Shown piece after piece: positions 42,532 through 51,386 of a DNA stretch of 64,000 nucleotides. A program made the translations under genes and the position numbers. The notes beneath the pieces are model-generated. The model saw only the letters and a program-made list of their open reading frames with translations, was not told where the DNA came from and did not search any database. The stretch is taken from contig NZ_JACDIJ010000001.1 of assembly GCF_050937815.1 (NCBI RefSeq), positions 62,001-126,000 of the forward strand, read 5' to 3'. This DNA is from Treponema_C sp050937815. Lineage in GTDB: Bacteria; Spirochaetota; Spirochaetia; Treponematales; Treponemataceae. Position 1 is the stretch's first letter; every line of letters starts with the position of its first letter.

Positions 42532-43560
42532 TTATTTCCCGTTTTTGATATCTTGTCTGATTTGCACGAGGTTTTCCATAATTTTATCGTAAATTCCTTC
42601 CGACCACTTGGGGAATTTGGAATATACGGGAGCAACGACCTTATTAAAAGCATCCGCATCGACTTCATTAAAGTGTACGCCGAGTTCTTTTAATTTTACT
42701 TCGTACTCCGCCTCAAGTTTTACGGTTTCTCGCAAATTATCTTCGGCACCCCTATTTACTTCTTCTTGAATAATCGTGCGCTGTTCGTCCGTTAAACTTT
42801 TCCAACATTTATCCGAAATACATACGGCCGAAACGCCGAGCAAGTGTCTGGTTAAAGAGAATTCTTTGACGTTTTCATATTGCTTTGTACCGTACAAGGT
42901 CATAATCGAGCCTTCGATGCCGTCTATAACACCCTGTTGCAAGGCGGCATAGGTATCCGGATAAGGCATCGCAATCGGGTTACCTCCGAGCGCTTCTATC
43001 GTAAACGTATAGAGCTGGCTTGTGGGTACGCGGATCTTCAATCCCTTCATATCGGAGGGAACCTTAATCGGTTTTTTGGTAATCATACTTCTAAAGCCGA
43101 ACAGCCAATCGAGCGACAAAACTTTAATGCCCTTTTCTTCGGCAGCGGCATTTAAGTTTTGTACCAGCGGTGTCCGCATCATTCTTAAATATTCATCGAA
43201 TGATTGATACAACATCGGGCCGGTAACCGCATTGTAATCGGGAACGTAATCGCCCAAAAAGTTTACTCCGTCAACCAAAATCCAATCGGAGCCGGTGGCA
43301 ACCTGTTCCATACCGTCCTTACCGATGGGAAGCGTACCGCTTGTAAACAGCTGTAATTCAAGGCTGCCCTTGCTCCGTTCGTTAATAGCTTTTACAACTT
43401 TGACCAACGACTTTACGGTTTGTTCGTCATCGACAAATTTTGTACTGACCTTGATTACCCGCGGTTTCGCCGTCTGTTTTGATGCCTCATTATCTTTAGA
43501 ACAACCTATAACCAAAAGAACCGCTGTACATAAAGACAGTACGAGCCATAATTTTTTCAT
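42532..43560 (-). CDS. TRAP transporter solute-binding lipoprotein DctP
   Basis: The periplasmic receptor of the importer; 342 residues. A lipobox (LLVIGC, C20) shows it is membrane-tethered, as in other spirochaetes. Motifs: LKGLKIRVPTSQLY with the arginine that normally salt-bridges a carboxylate, EALGGNPIAMPYPDTYAALQ and GVIDGIEGSI. The ligand is thus an organic acid; the dehydrogenase in the operon points to a hydroxy- or keto-acid. AGGAGG is well placed before the ATG. Confidence 0.95.
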   Translation of the reverse strand: MKKLWLVLSLCTAVLLVIGCSKDNEASKQTAKPRVIKVSTKFVDDEQTVKSLVKVVKAINERSKGSLELQLFTSGTLPIGKDGMEQVATGSDWILVDGVNFLGDYVPDYNAVTGPMLYQSFDEYLRMMRTPLVQNLNAAAEEKGIKVLSLDWLFGFRSMITKKPIKVPSDMKGLKIRVPTSQLYTFTIEALGGNPIAMPYPDTYAALQQGVIDGIEGSIMTLYGTKQYENVKEFSLTRHLLGVSAVCISDKCWKSLTDEQRTIIQEEVNRGAEDNLRETVKLEAEYEVKLKELGVHFNEVDADAFNKVVAPVYSKFPKWSEGIYDKIMENLVQIRQDIKNGK

Positions 43561-43743
43561 ATGTCTTCCTCCTGGTTACATTAATTATCCCATAGAAATA
43601 TGGAGTTGTCAATTTTATTTTTTACTCCATACATTGCCGCCTTTGTTACGTTTTTTTATATTAGGATGTAAATAAATCTTATTTCCGATTGACAAAAAGT
43701 CGTTTTTATTCAATAGTGCAGGAATACGAAAAGGGAGATTCAG

Positions 43744-45279
43744 ATGAAAAAAGTTATCGTTATAGGCGCCGGAATGGGCGGTCTTTCGGCTGCAATACGC
43801 TTGCAGCATGCAGGCTATGAAGTCGAAATTTACGAAAAAGAAAAGGTAAGCGGCGGCAAAATGCATCCGATACATGAGGACGGCCACCGTTTCGATGTAG
43901 GACCTACCATTGTTATGATGCCGAGCGTATACCGCGAAGTGTTCGAGCTTGCAGGCAAAAATCCGGACGACTACATACCTATGACGCGTCTTGACCCCAT
44001 GTACGAAGTATATTTTAAGCAATCTTCGCAGGGCTCTTGCGAAAAAGCCCCTCCCCGTCATTATAAAGTCAATAACAATCTTGTCGATTTAATGAATATG
44101 GCCGAAGCCAAGGGAACCGAAAATTCGGCAGGACTTTTATCATATTTGAGCGAAATATACAAGCGTTATCTTGTCGCCGTAAAACATTTTATAAGCCGGC
44201 CGTTCAGAAAAGCGACGGATATGTATAATCCCTATACCCTGTACCAGGCGCTCAAATTAAAAACCTTTGACAGTGCCGATAAAATGATGGCGTCTTTTAT
44301 ACCGGATGCGGACTTGCACAGTATGTTCAGTTTTCAAACCCTGTATATAGGAGTTTCGCCCAAAAAAGGCCCCTCTCTTTATAATATCATTCCGATGATT
44401 GAACTTTTTTACGGCATATGGTTTATAAAGGGCGGAATGTACACAATGGCCGAACAAATGGCCAAGCTCTTTAAAGAATTGGGCGGAAAGATTCATTATA
44501 ACAGTCCCGTCGAAAAAATCCTTATAGAAAACTCAAAGGTAAAGGGAGTCCGCGTAAAGGGCAAGACGGTAGAAGCGCCCTATGTTATTTCGGATGCCGA
44601 CTTTCCCTACACGATGAGCGAATTGATTGACGATGAAAAAACGCGCGGAACATACACGGCGGAAAAAATTAAAAACATGGATTATTCGTGTTCCTGTTTG
44701 GTATTTTATTGGGCCGTAAAAAAGCCGCATAAGGATTTAAGCGTACACAACTTTGTCATATCCGAAGATTTGGACGATAACCTCTCATCGATTTTTACGG
44801 GCGATTTGCTTAAAGATCCGTCAATATATCTTCACGTGCCTTCGAATGCGGATCCGGACACGGCTCCGAAGGGAAAGGCAAGCTTTTACCTTTTAATACC
44901 GGTATCCGAACTTAAAACCGTAAAATACGAGTGGGACGCAAAAACCGTCGATTATTACCGTGAAAAAGCCCTCGAATCACTTAAGTCCGTTCCGGGGCTT
45001 GAAAACCTTAAAAAAGAAATCGTTTCGGAACACGTATTTACCCCGAACGATTTTAAAAACCGCTTTAACGCCCATTACGGTGCAACCTTCGGTCTCCAGC
45101 CGACCTTACGGCAAAGCAATCACCTTCGTCCCCAATCGAAGGCAAAACACTGCGAAGGCCTGTATTTTACGGGAAGCAGCACTCATCCGGGAGCGGGCGT
45201 ACCGATTGCGATTGAAGGCGGAAAAATATGCGCATCCGAGCTGCGAAAAGACAATCCCGATGACCGCGGCAAAAACTGA
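43744..45279 (+). CDS. crtI: Phytoene/diapophytoene desaturase (CrtI/CrtN family)
   Basis: FAD-dependent carotenoid desaturase of 511 residues. The dinucleotide fold KKVIVIGAGMGGLSAAIRL, GGKM, RFDVGPTIVMMPSVY and the C-terminal signature YFTGSSTHPGAGVPIAIEGGK are diagnostic. CrtI and CrtN cannot be told apart by eye, so the substrate may be C40 phytoene or C30 dehydrosqualene. AAGGGAG precedes the ATG; TTGACA at 43689-43694 may be the -35. First gene of a three-gene isoprenoid operon. Confidence 0.93.
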   Translation: MKKVIVIGAGMGGLSAAIRLQHAGYEVEIYEKEKVSGGKMHPIHEDGHRFDVGPTIVMMPSVYREVFELAGKNPDDYIPMTRLDPMYEVYFKQSSQGSCEKAPPRHYKVNNNLVDLMNMAEAKGTENSAGLLSYLSEIYKRYLVAVKHFISRPFRKATDMYNPYTLYQALKLKTFDSADKMMASFIPDADLHSMFSFQTLYIGVSPKKGPSLYNIIPMIELFYGIWFIKGGMYTMAEQMAKLFKELGGKIHYNSPVEKILIENSKVKGVRVKGKTVEAPYVISDADFPYTMSELIDDEKTRGTYTAEKIKNMDYSCSCLVFYWAVKKPHKDLSVHNFVISEDLDDNLSSIFTGDLLKDPSIYLHVPSNADPDTAPKGKASFYLLIPVSELKTVKYEWDAKTVDYYREKALESLKSVPGLENLKKEIVSEHVFTPNDFKNRFNAHYGATFGLQPTLRQSNHLRPQSKAKHCEGLYFTGSSTHPGAGVPIAIEGGKICASELRKDNPDDRGKN

Positions 45280-46282
45280 AGATACGGGGCCGCTGAATCT
45301 TGCGCCGTCCTATCGGGCGGCTGAGGCGGTTATAAAAGACAGGGCAAAAAGTTTTTACCGTGCCTTTTCGCGTTTAAGCGAAGAACGTTTTAACGCCGTC
45401 GCCGCAGTCTATGCCTTTTGCCGCTATGCCGACGATCTTGTAGACGATACGGGAAGGCGGCGCCCTCAAGCCGAAACGGAAAAGCTTTTGGACGGCCTTG
45501 AAAGCGCCGTCCTGTCGCTTTACGGAAGTCAAAAAAAGACGGCTGCGGCGGGAAACGGTACCGGTACGGATCGGGAAGTCCGGAACGAACTTTGGTGGCC
45601 CGCCTTTTCCGATACGGTACACAGGTTTGCAATTCCGAAAGACGGGTTTTTAGCCCAAATACGGGGGCAAAGGCTCGATCTTCACTTTAGAGATATACGC
45701 ACAGGCGATGAACTTATCGAATACTGCCGCCTCGTTGCAGGCTCGGTAGGACTAATGCTCGCCCCCGTATTGGCGGATAAGGCGCAAGCGGCTCAAGACG
45801 GGCGCTTTCTTTGCGCCTGCGAAAACCTCGGCATCGGTATGCAAATAACCAATATTTTGCGCGATGTGGGAGAAGACATACTCACACGTAACCGCCTTTA
45901 CCTTCCGCAAAACATGATGAGCCGGCACAATCTCACAAAACATGACATTAAAAACATCGCCGATACGTCATTAAAGGGAAACATTGAAGTACCTTCAAAC
46001 TTTAGGGCATTGTGGGAACAGCTGGCTATGCTCGGAAACGGCTTTTATACGGACTGTGAAAAATATCTTATGTATTTTCAAAGCTCATGCCGGCTTTCCG
46101 TAGCGGCGGCATCTCTTATATATCACAGTATTGAAGATGAGGTGCGAAAAAACGGGTATAACTGTTTTTCAAAACGCTGCGCATCATCAAAATTGACAAA
46201 GTTCAAACTCATCATAAAGGCAAAAAAAATTATCAGGCAAACCGAGCGCCTTCAGGCGCCGAAAATTTTAAAGGACGGATAA
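45260..46282 (+). CDS. crtB: Phytoene/squalene synthase (CrtB/CrtM family)
   Basis: Head-to-head prenyl transferase of 340 residues joining two GGPP (or FPP). Both aspartate boxes are present: CRYADDLVDD in helix D and LRDVGEDIL in the second site; SFYRAFSRL near the N-terminus is typical. I start at ATG 45260 (MTAAKTED), which overlaps crtI by 20 bases; the 100-residue in-frame extension upstream is antisense-like and rejected. Product chain length is not predictable by eye. Confidence 0.92.
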   Translation: MTAAKTEDTGPLNLAPSYRAAEAVIKDRAKSFYRAFSRLSEERFNAVAAVYAFCRYADDLVDDTGRRRPQAETEKLLDGLESAVLSLYGSQKKTAAAGNGTGTDREVRNELWWPAFSDTVHRFAIPKDGFLAQIRGQRLDLHFRDIRTGDELIEYCRLVAGSVGLMLAPVLADKAQAAQDGRFLCACENLGIGMQITNILRDVGEDILTRNRLYLPQNMMSRHNLTKHDIKNIADTSLKGNIEVPSNFRALWEQLAMLGNGFYTDCEKYLMYFQSSCRLSVAAASLIYHSIEDEVRKNGYNCFSKRCASSKLTKFKLIIKAKKIIRQTERLQAPKILKDG

Positions 46283-46283
46283 T

Positions 46284-47753
46284 ATGCAAAACGCACTCGC
46301 TTTGGGTATTTCGATGGCTTATATTTTAGCCGTTATCTTTGTGTCGGGCATTATTGCAAAGCTGAAAAAGGGCAGTACCGAATTTACCCGTAAATTCGTA
46401 CACATCCTTGTAGGAAATTGGGTGTTTATCGTACCCTTTTTTACCGACTTATGGGCGGTAGTGCTTATACCCTTTATCTTTATCATCGTCAACAGTTTGA
46501 GTTTAAAATATAAGCTTATTTCATCGATGGAACGCAACGACGACAGCTTGGGAACGGTTTACTATGCGGTTGCCATGTTTTTTCTTTCCGGTACAGGCTT
46601 TTTGCTGAATTGGATGATGCTGCCCTTTATAGGTTTATTGACCATGACATACGGCGACGGCCTTGCGGCAATTATCGGCAAAAGATGGGGGAAAAAAAGG
46701 CCTTTTTCCTTTGCCCCCGAAAAATCCCTTTTGGGCTTTTTTACGGTTGCCCTTTCATGCCTTATCGTAAGCTTTGCGGTTATGATGTATTTTAATACGC
46801 ATTTAAATGCCGACGCTGCTTTTTCCCGCTCCGTTTTAAGTTTGATTGCCATATCGGCGGTTAACGGGGTGTTTGCCGGTTTTACGGAATTGACCGGCAA
46901 ACGCGGCTGCGACAATCTTTCGCTTCCTATAGGTTCGGGACTGCTCGCTTCGTTTTTATACTATCACGGCAGTATCGAATTCGCTTTGTATTTGCTTGCG
47001 GCAGTACTTTTACTGTATATTGCATACCGGAAAAAATCCCTAACGGAAGACGGCATTGTCGCTGCGGTTTTGACGGCGGCTACCCTCTACACTTTCGGCG
47101 GAATATGGGTCGGCATAAGCTTACTTGTGTTTTTTGTTTTCGGAAGTATAAGCAGTAAGCTGAAAAACGAGCGGAAACAACAGGGCGAGCTTATTCAGGA
47201 AGCCGGCGGAAAGCGCAACTGGAAACAGGTGTTGTGCAATTCCCTTCCGGCAACTGTTCTTGTGTGGCTTTCGGTTTTTATAAAAAGTCAAAGCGATATG
47301 TTTACGCTTTTAGCCTTTGCCGTGTTTGCCGCCGCCTGTGCGGACACCTTTTCTTCGGAACTGGGAATGTTGTGCAGAGGACGGGTGTTTAACATTATCA
47401 ACGGAAAAAGTCTTCCGCGCGGCTTATCCGGCGGCGTTTCTTTGTGCGGTTTTTTTGCCGGCATTACGGGAAGCGCATTGATAGCCCTGTGCGCCCTTCC
47501 CGGCTTCGGTATAAGGGGATTTGCCGTAACGCTGATCTTGGGATTTTTCGGTTCGCTTATCGACAGCGTATTGGGTTCAACCATTCAAAGAAAATATAAG
47601 GGAATAAACGGTTCATTGCAAGATAAGGCTTCTTATAAAGGCGAAATACCGGCTGCGGGTTTACAATTCGTAACGAACAATACGGTCAATTTGTTAAGCC
47701 TTTTTATCGTCGCCCTTACAGGCACCCTTATTTTTATCGGAACGCCGCTTTAA
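46284..47753 (+). CDS. Fused prenol kinase-like (VTE5/SEC59 type) and DUF92 (VTE6 type) membrane protein
   Basis: A 489-residue polytopic protein with two halves. Residues ~1-230 resemble the CTP-dependent polyprenol/phytol kinases (TRKFVHILVGNWVF, NDDSLGTVYYA, TYGDGLAAIIGKRWG, ELTGKRGCDNLSLPIGSG). Residues ~235-489 match DUF92 (LTEDGIVAAVLTAAT, AACADTFSSELG, LPRGLSGGVSLCGFFAG, SLIDSVLGSTIQRKY). In plants VTE5 and VTE6 act in series, alcohol to monophosphate to diphosphate. Fusion implies both steps in one protein, here next to crtB which uses prenyl diphosphates. Starts one base after the crtB stop. Confidence 0.85.
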   Translation: MQNALALGISMAYILAVIFVSGIIAKLKKGSTEFTRKFVHILVGNWVFIVPFFTDLWAVVLIPFIFIIVNSLSLKYKLISSMERNDDSLGTVYYAVAMFFLSGTGFLLNWMMLPFIGLLTMTYGDGLAAIIGKRWGKKRPFSFAPEKSLLGFFTVALSCLIVSFAVMMYFNTHLNADAAFSRSVLSLIAISAVNGVFAGFTELTGKRGCDNLSLPIGSGLLASFLYYHGSIEFALYLLAAVLLLYIAYRKKSLTEDGIVAAVLTAATLYTFGGIWVGISLLVFFVFGSISSKLKNERKQQGELIQEAGGKRNWKQVLCNSLPATVLVWLSVFIKSQSDMFTLLAFAVFAAACADTFSSELGMLCRGRVFNIINGKSLPRGLSGGVSLCGFFAGITGSALIALCALPGFGIRGFAVTLILGFFGSLIDSVLGSTIQRKYKGINGSLQDKASYKGEIPAAGLQFVTNNTVNLLSLFIVALTGTLIFIGTPL

Positions 47754-47776
47754 AAGAGCTAAAAATCGTTCTTTTT

Positions 47777-48928
47777 TTATGAATTGCGCTTTTTTACGCG
47801 GATTTTTTTAATGCGTTTGTGGTAAAAGCCGCGCAGTTTTTCCGCCGCTCTGAAAAGAGAATACAGGAGCGACAGGGGGAAGTCTATGCTTCCCGGACGG
47901 TGGACGTTTTTTCCGCCGAAGCCGGTTTTAAAGCGGTATAAGCCGTGCATGGGGTGATTTTCATCATCGGTCGGCGGTATGCCGTAAAAATCGTATGTGG
48001 TGCAGCCGGCTTTTTTTGCGTCCTTTATCGCCGTCCATTGCAAAAGGTAGGCGCTCATAAGGTTACGCTTATTGTTTGAAGAAGCGCCGTACAAATATAC
48101 GGCTTCACTTCCCGAAAAAAGCACGATAATCGCCGCCAAAGCTTCTCCTTCGTGCTTTGCGATGTACATAGTGATTTGTACGCCGTCCCTTCCCGAACGA
48201 AGCAGCAGGTCGCGGTAATAGTTTTTTGCATGCACGGCAATACCGTCGCGCTTTGCCGTTTGAAGGTATAAATCGTAAAAAATATCGATACCTTCTTCGC
48301 CCGCTTTTTCGACAACGACGCCACGCTTTGATGCCAAATTGATGTTATAGCGCCACTTACTTTTCATATTTGCCGAAATTTTATCTTCGCTTAGAGTTAA
48401 ATCGAGGATGTTCGTATCGGGCGGCTGAATGTCCGAAGGCGCTTTTACAAGCGGTTTTGAAATCGAGTACACAAAGTCGCCGCGCTCCTCAAGCGAGTAA
48501 AAGTCGAGCGGAACGTCCATGCGCACACAAAGGCTGTTTCGCGGCAAAAGGGGCTTTAAGGCACGGGCGGTATCGGCAAGCACTTTGCTATACAAGACAG
48601 GCGGCGTATTTTGCATGAGCGGAAGCTCCGGCCCCATGGGAATATAGGCAAGGGTAAAAAAACGCTTAAAACTTCGAAGCAGCACCGATATCTTAAAGGG
48701 GCTTTCCGCTCCCGTTTGTCCGTCTTTTAAACAAAGGCTTACTGAAAGCGGCTTCCAGCCGTGAGCTGCTTTAAAATCGGCCCAAAAGGCGCTTTGCAAA
48801 AAAGAAGCGTTCCCCGTTCGGGACGAAGAGCCGCCCTGCTCCGCAGTATCGCAGGCGCCACCCGTGCTCGGCCCACTGGGCGATTCTATGAGGCTGATTG
48901 TATAGGTACAGGGGCTTTCGCTTTTCAA
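47777..48928 (-). CDS. FemAB-family aminoacyl/peptidyl transferase
   Basis: A 383-residue GNAT-fold protein of the Fem family, which adds amino acids from aminoacyl-tRNA to the peptidoglycan peptide. Evidence: FLQSAFWADFKAAHGW at the N-terminus, KSKWRYNINLASKRGVVVE, IVLFSGSEAVYLYGASSNNKRNLMSAYLLQW and the C-terminal YDFYGIPP...HGLYRFKTGFGG. Residues ~10-40 are a low-complexity Ser/Gly stretch. It lies eight bases after metG on the same strand. The amino acid added is unknown. Confidence 0.92.
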   Translation of the reverse strand: MKSESPCTYTISLIESPSGPSTGGACDTAEQGGSSSRTGNASFLQSAFWADFKAAHGWKPLSVSLCLKDGQTGAESPFKISVLLRSFKRFFTLAYIPMGPELPLMQNTPPVLYSKVLADTARALKPLLPRNSLCVRMDVPLDFYSLEERGDFVYSISKPLVKAPSDIQPPDTNILDLTLSEDKISANMKSKWRYNINLASKRGVVVEKAGEEGIDIFYDLYLQTAKRDGIAVHAKNYYRDLLLRSGRDGVQITMYIAKHEGEALAAIIVLFSGSEAVYLYGASSNNKRNLMSAYLLQWTAIKDAKKAGCTTYDFYGIPPTDDENHPMHGLYRFKTGFGGKNVHRPGSIDFPLSLLYSLFRAAEKLRGFYHKRIKKIRVKKRNS

Positions 48929-48935
48929 AGCCGCC

Positions 48936-51350
48936 TCAGTGTACGTCGCCCGATACGGTTTTGCCGGTTGTAATTTCTTTTCCCGCCGCGCTTAACACTT
49001 TACCGCCGATTGTAAACTTATTGTGTTCGATTTTCATCGGGCAGGCAAAAAACACATCGGCGTCGATTTCCGCCGGCTTTGAAACTGCCGGTTTTTCAGA
49101 CGCGGCACCGGATGAGCTTCCGGAATCCGAAAAAACAAGGGGCGTTCCCGGAGGGACACCGGGGCATCCGAGAATTTCGACGCAGGTTTTGCCTTCGCTG
49201 TCGGTATAATCGGCGGCCAAAAGCATACCGCGGCTTTCTATTCCGCGCATTTTACGCGGCTTTAAATTATCGGCGATGATAATATCGCGTCCGGTCAATT
49301 CTTCTGCGGTAAAATACGGCACAAGGCCTGAAAGGATTATGCGCTCGGTGCCGCTTCCGTCGTCAATCGTTTCGATGTAAAGCTTATCGGCGTCCGGGTG
49401 GCGCTCGGCTTTGAGAATTTTAGCCGTTTTAAGCTGAATGTATTGATTAAAGTGGGAAACGGGATCCTCGGCGATAACCGGCTCGTTTTTTTTCGGTGCG
49501 GATTTCGCGGCACCCGAAGCGGAGCCTGCACCCGAAGCGGATTGAGAAGCCGCCTTTGACGTGGAGGATTGAGCGGCTCCTTTTGCACGCTCTGCCTGTG
49601 TACCGGCATAGCGCTTTCGGTAGGCGTCGGTTTTTGCGTTATCAAGGGGCGTAAAAATGATTTCCGTATGTACTACTTCGCTTAAGCCCTCGGTAAGGCC
49701 CACATTGTCCCATAAAAGCGCGTCTTTTTGCGCAGGGATGCCGATTTTATGCGTACAGCCCTTTTTTCCGAAAAAGCCGAGTACCTTTTCGGCATACTGC
49801 GGCATAACCGGATGTACCAAAATCATCAAATCTTTAATGATGTAGCACAGGTCGCGGATAAGGGACGCCGCTTTTTCAGGCGCGCTTTCGCGGGTTTTCC
49901 ACGGCTCACCGTCCTGAAAAGCCTTGTTCGCAATCGAAGAAAGGGCAAAAATTTCGTGAAAAGCGTCTTTTAAGTCGGCCCGGTCGTATAAATCGGTAAT
50001 GCGTTTTTCGGCTTCGCGCACCTTTTCCCAAAGGGCTTCGTCGCTTTTTCCTTCGGGGATTTTTCCGCCGTAATAGCGCGAAACAAAGGTTGTGGTGCGG
50101 TTTACAAGGTTTGCCAAATTGCCCACCAATTCGCTGTTTACCTTATCCTGAAAATCCTTCCACGTAAACTGGGTATCCGACTTTTCGGGACGGTTGTAAA
50201 AAATATAAAAGCGCCACATATCGGCGGGAATACCGGATTCCTTGGCGTCGCTTCCGAAAACCCCTACCCCCTTCGACTTGCTGAATTTTCCGCTTTCGTA
50301 ATTCAAATACTCGGTGCTGCTCATGTGGAAAAGCTTTGTCCAATCTTTGCCGCTTCCGATAAGGGTCGAAGGAAAAATCACCGTGTGAAAAGGAATATTG
50401 TCTTTTCCGATAAACTGAAACAGCTCGACCGGCTCTTTTGCGTCGGGAGCCTTTGATTCTGCAGGAAGCCACCACGACTTCCAATCGGGCACCGTATCGG
50501 CGGGAATTGCACCCTCGCGGGCACTTTGTTCCATCATATCGCACAGGGCCTTGGTTATAGAAATATAGCCGATGGGAGCGTCGAACCATACATAAAAGAC
50601 CTTATCTTCAAAGCCCGGCTTGGGAACCGGAATTCCCCACTTTAAGTCGCGGGTGATGGCCCGCTCGTGCAAGCCGTCGCGAATCCACGCTTGGGTCATT
50701 TGAACGGCGTTTTTAGCCCACATGCCCTTTTCGCTTGCTTCTTTCATCCAGGGCGTATATTCTTTTTGTATGGCCGGAAGATTTATATACAAGTGCTTGG
50801 TCGATTTTAAAACGGGGCTGTGAGAACAGGTTGAACAGCGCGCTTCTTTTAACTCGGTCGGTTCCAAAAGCTTTCCGCAGTGCTCGCACTGGTCGCCCCG
50901 TGCATCATCGTAGCCGCAGTGGGGGCATGTTCCGCGCACATAGCGGTCGGCTAAAAAGCGCTTGCAGTCTTCGCAGTACAGCTGTTCAATCGTATTTTCG
51001 CTTATAAAGCCGCGTTCGTCCAAGGCTTTAAACAGCGACTGTACGATTTCGGTTTGCTGTTCCGTTGATGTGCGGCCGAAATGGTCGAAGTTTATACCGA
51101 ACCATTCGTAAATGTCTTTATGAATTGCGTGATAATAGTCGCATAATTCTTTGGGAGTTTTACCCTCTTCGAGGGCGCGGGTTTCGGTTGCAGTCCCGTA
51201 TTCGTCGGTGCCGCACACATACATGGTTTTATAACCGCGGCTGCGGCAAAAACGCGCAAAAACGTCGGCGGACAATACTTGAATCAAATTACCCAAGTGG
51301 GGAATATTGTTTACATAGGGAAGAGCCGAAGTGATGAGTTTTCTTTTCAT
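48936..51350 (-). CDS. metG: Methionyl-tRNA synthetase with C-terminal tRNA-binding domain
   Basis: Charges tRNA-Met. The 804-residue enzyme has ALPYVNNIPHLGNLI (HIGH-like site), a zinc knuckle region (CEDCKRFLADRYVRGTCPHC and CEHCGKLLE...CSTC), FSKSKGVGVF as the KMSKS loop, an anticodon domain, an Ala/Ser/Lys-rich linker (about 600-640) and a C-terminal EMAP/OB-fold tRNA-binding domain (about 650-800). ATG 51350 (MKRKLITSA) is used; the 12-residue upstream extension overlaps the GH57-like gene's end. A candidate promoter sits seven bases upstream of the ATG. Confidence 0.97.
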   Translation of the reverse strand: MKRKLITSALPYVNNIPHLGNLIQVLSADVFARFCRSRGYKTMYVCGTDEYGTATETRALEEGKTPKELCDYYHAIHKDIYEWFGINFDHFGRTSTEQQTEIVQSLFKALDERGFISENTIEQLYCEDCKRFLADRYVRGTCPHCGYDDARGDQCEHCGKLLEPTELKEARCSTCSHSPVLKSTKHLYINLPAIQKEYTPWMKEASEKGMWAKNAVQMTQAWIRDGLHERAITRDLKWGIPVPKPGFEDKVFYVWFDAPIGYISITKALCDMMEQSAREGAIPADTVPDWKSWWLPAESKAPDAKEPVELFQFIGKDNIPFHTVIFPSTLIGSGKDWTKLFHMSSTEYLNYESGKFSKSKGVGVFGSDAKESGIPADMWRFYIFYNRPEKSDTQFTWKDFQDKVNSELVGNLANLVNRTTTFVSRYYGGKIPEGKSDEALWEKVREAEKRITDLYDRADLKDAFHEIFALSSIANKAFQDGEPWKTRESAPEKAASLIRDLCYIIKDLMILVHPVMPQYAEKVLGFFGKKGCTHKIGIPAQKDALLWDNVGLTEGLSEVVHTEIIFTPLDNAKTDAYRKRYAGTQAERAKGAAQSSTSKAASQSASGAGSASGAAKSAPKKNEPVIAEDPVSHFNQYIQLKTAKILKAERHPDADKLYIETIDDGSGTERIILSGLVPYFTAEELTGRDIIIADNLKPRKMRGIESRGMLLAADYTDSEGKTCVEILGCPGVPPGTPLVFSDSGSSSGAASEKPAVSKPAEIDADVFFACPMKIEHNKFTIGGKVLSAAGKEITTGKTVSGDVH

Positions 51351-51357
51351 AAAGGAC

Positions 51358-51386
51358 AGTTTAGCGTTTTTTGGGCTTTTTTGCAA
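51358..51386 (-). promoter_or_regulatory. Candidate metG promoter inside the upstream gene's 3' end
   Basis: Minus-strand TTGCAA (51386-51381), 17-base spacer, TAAACT (51363-51358), seven bases to the metG ATG. Both boxes match the consensus at four of six positions. The -10 overlaps the stop codon of the GH57-like gene. Confidence 0.4.

Noticed and set aside
44960..45259. 100-residue extension of the phytoene synthase gene
   Set aside because: It overlaps crtI in another frame and has the basic, Ser/Pro-rich look of shadow translation; the family start is at 45260.
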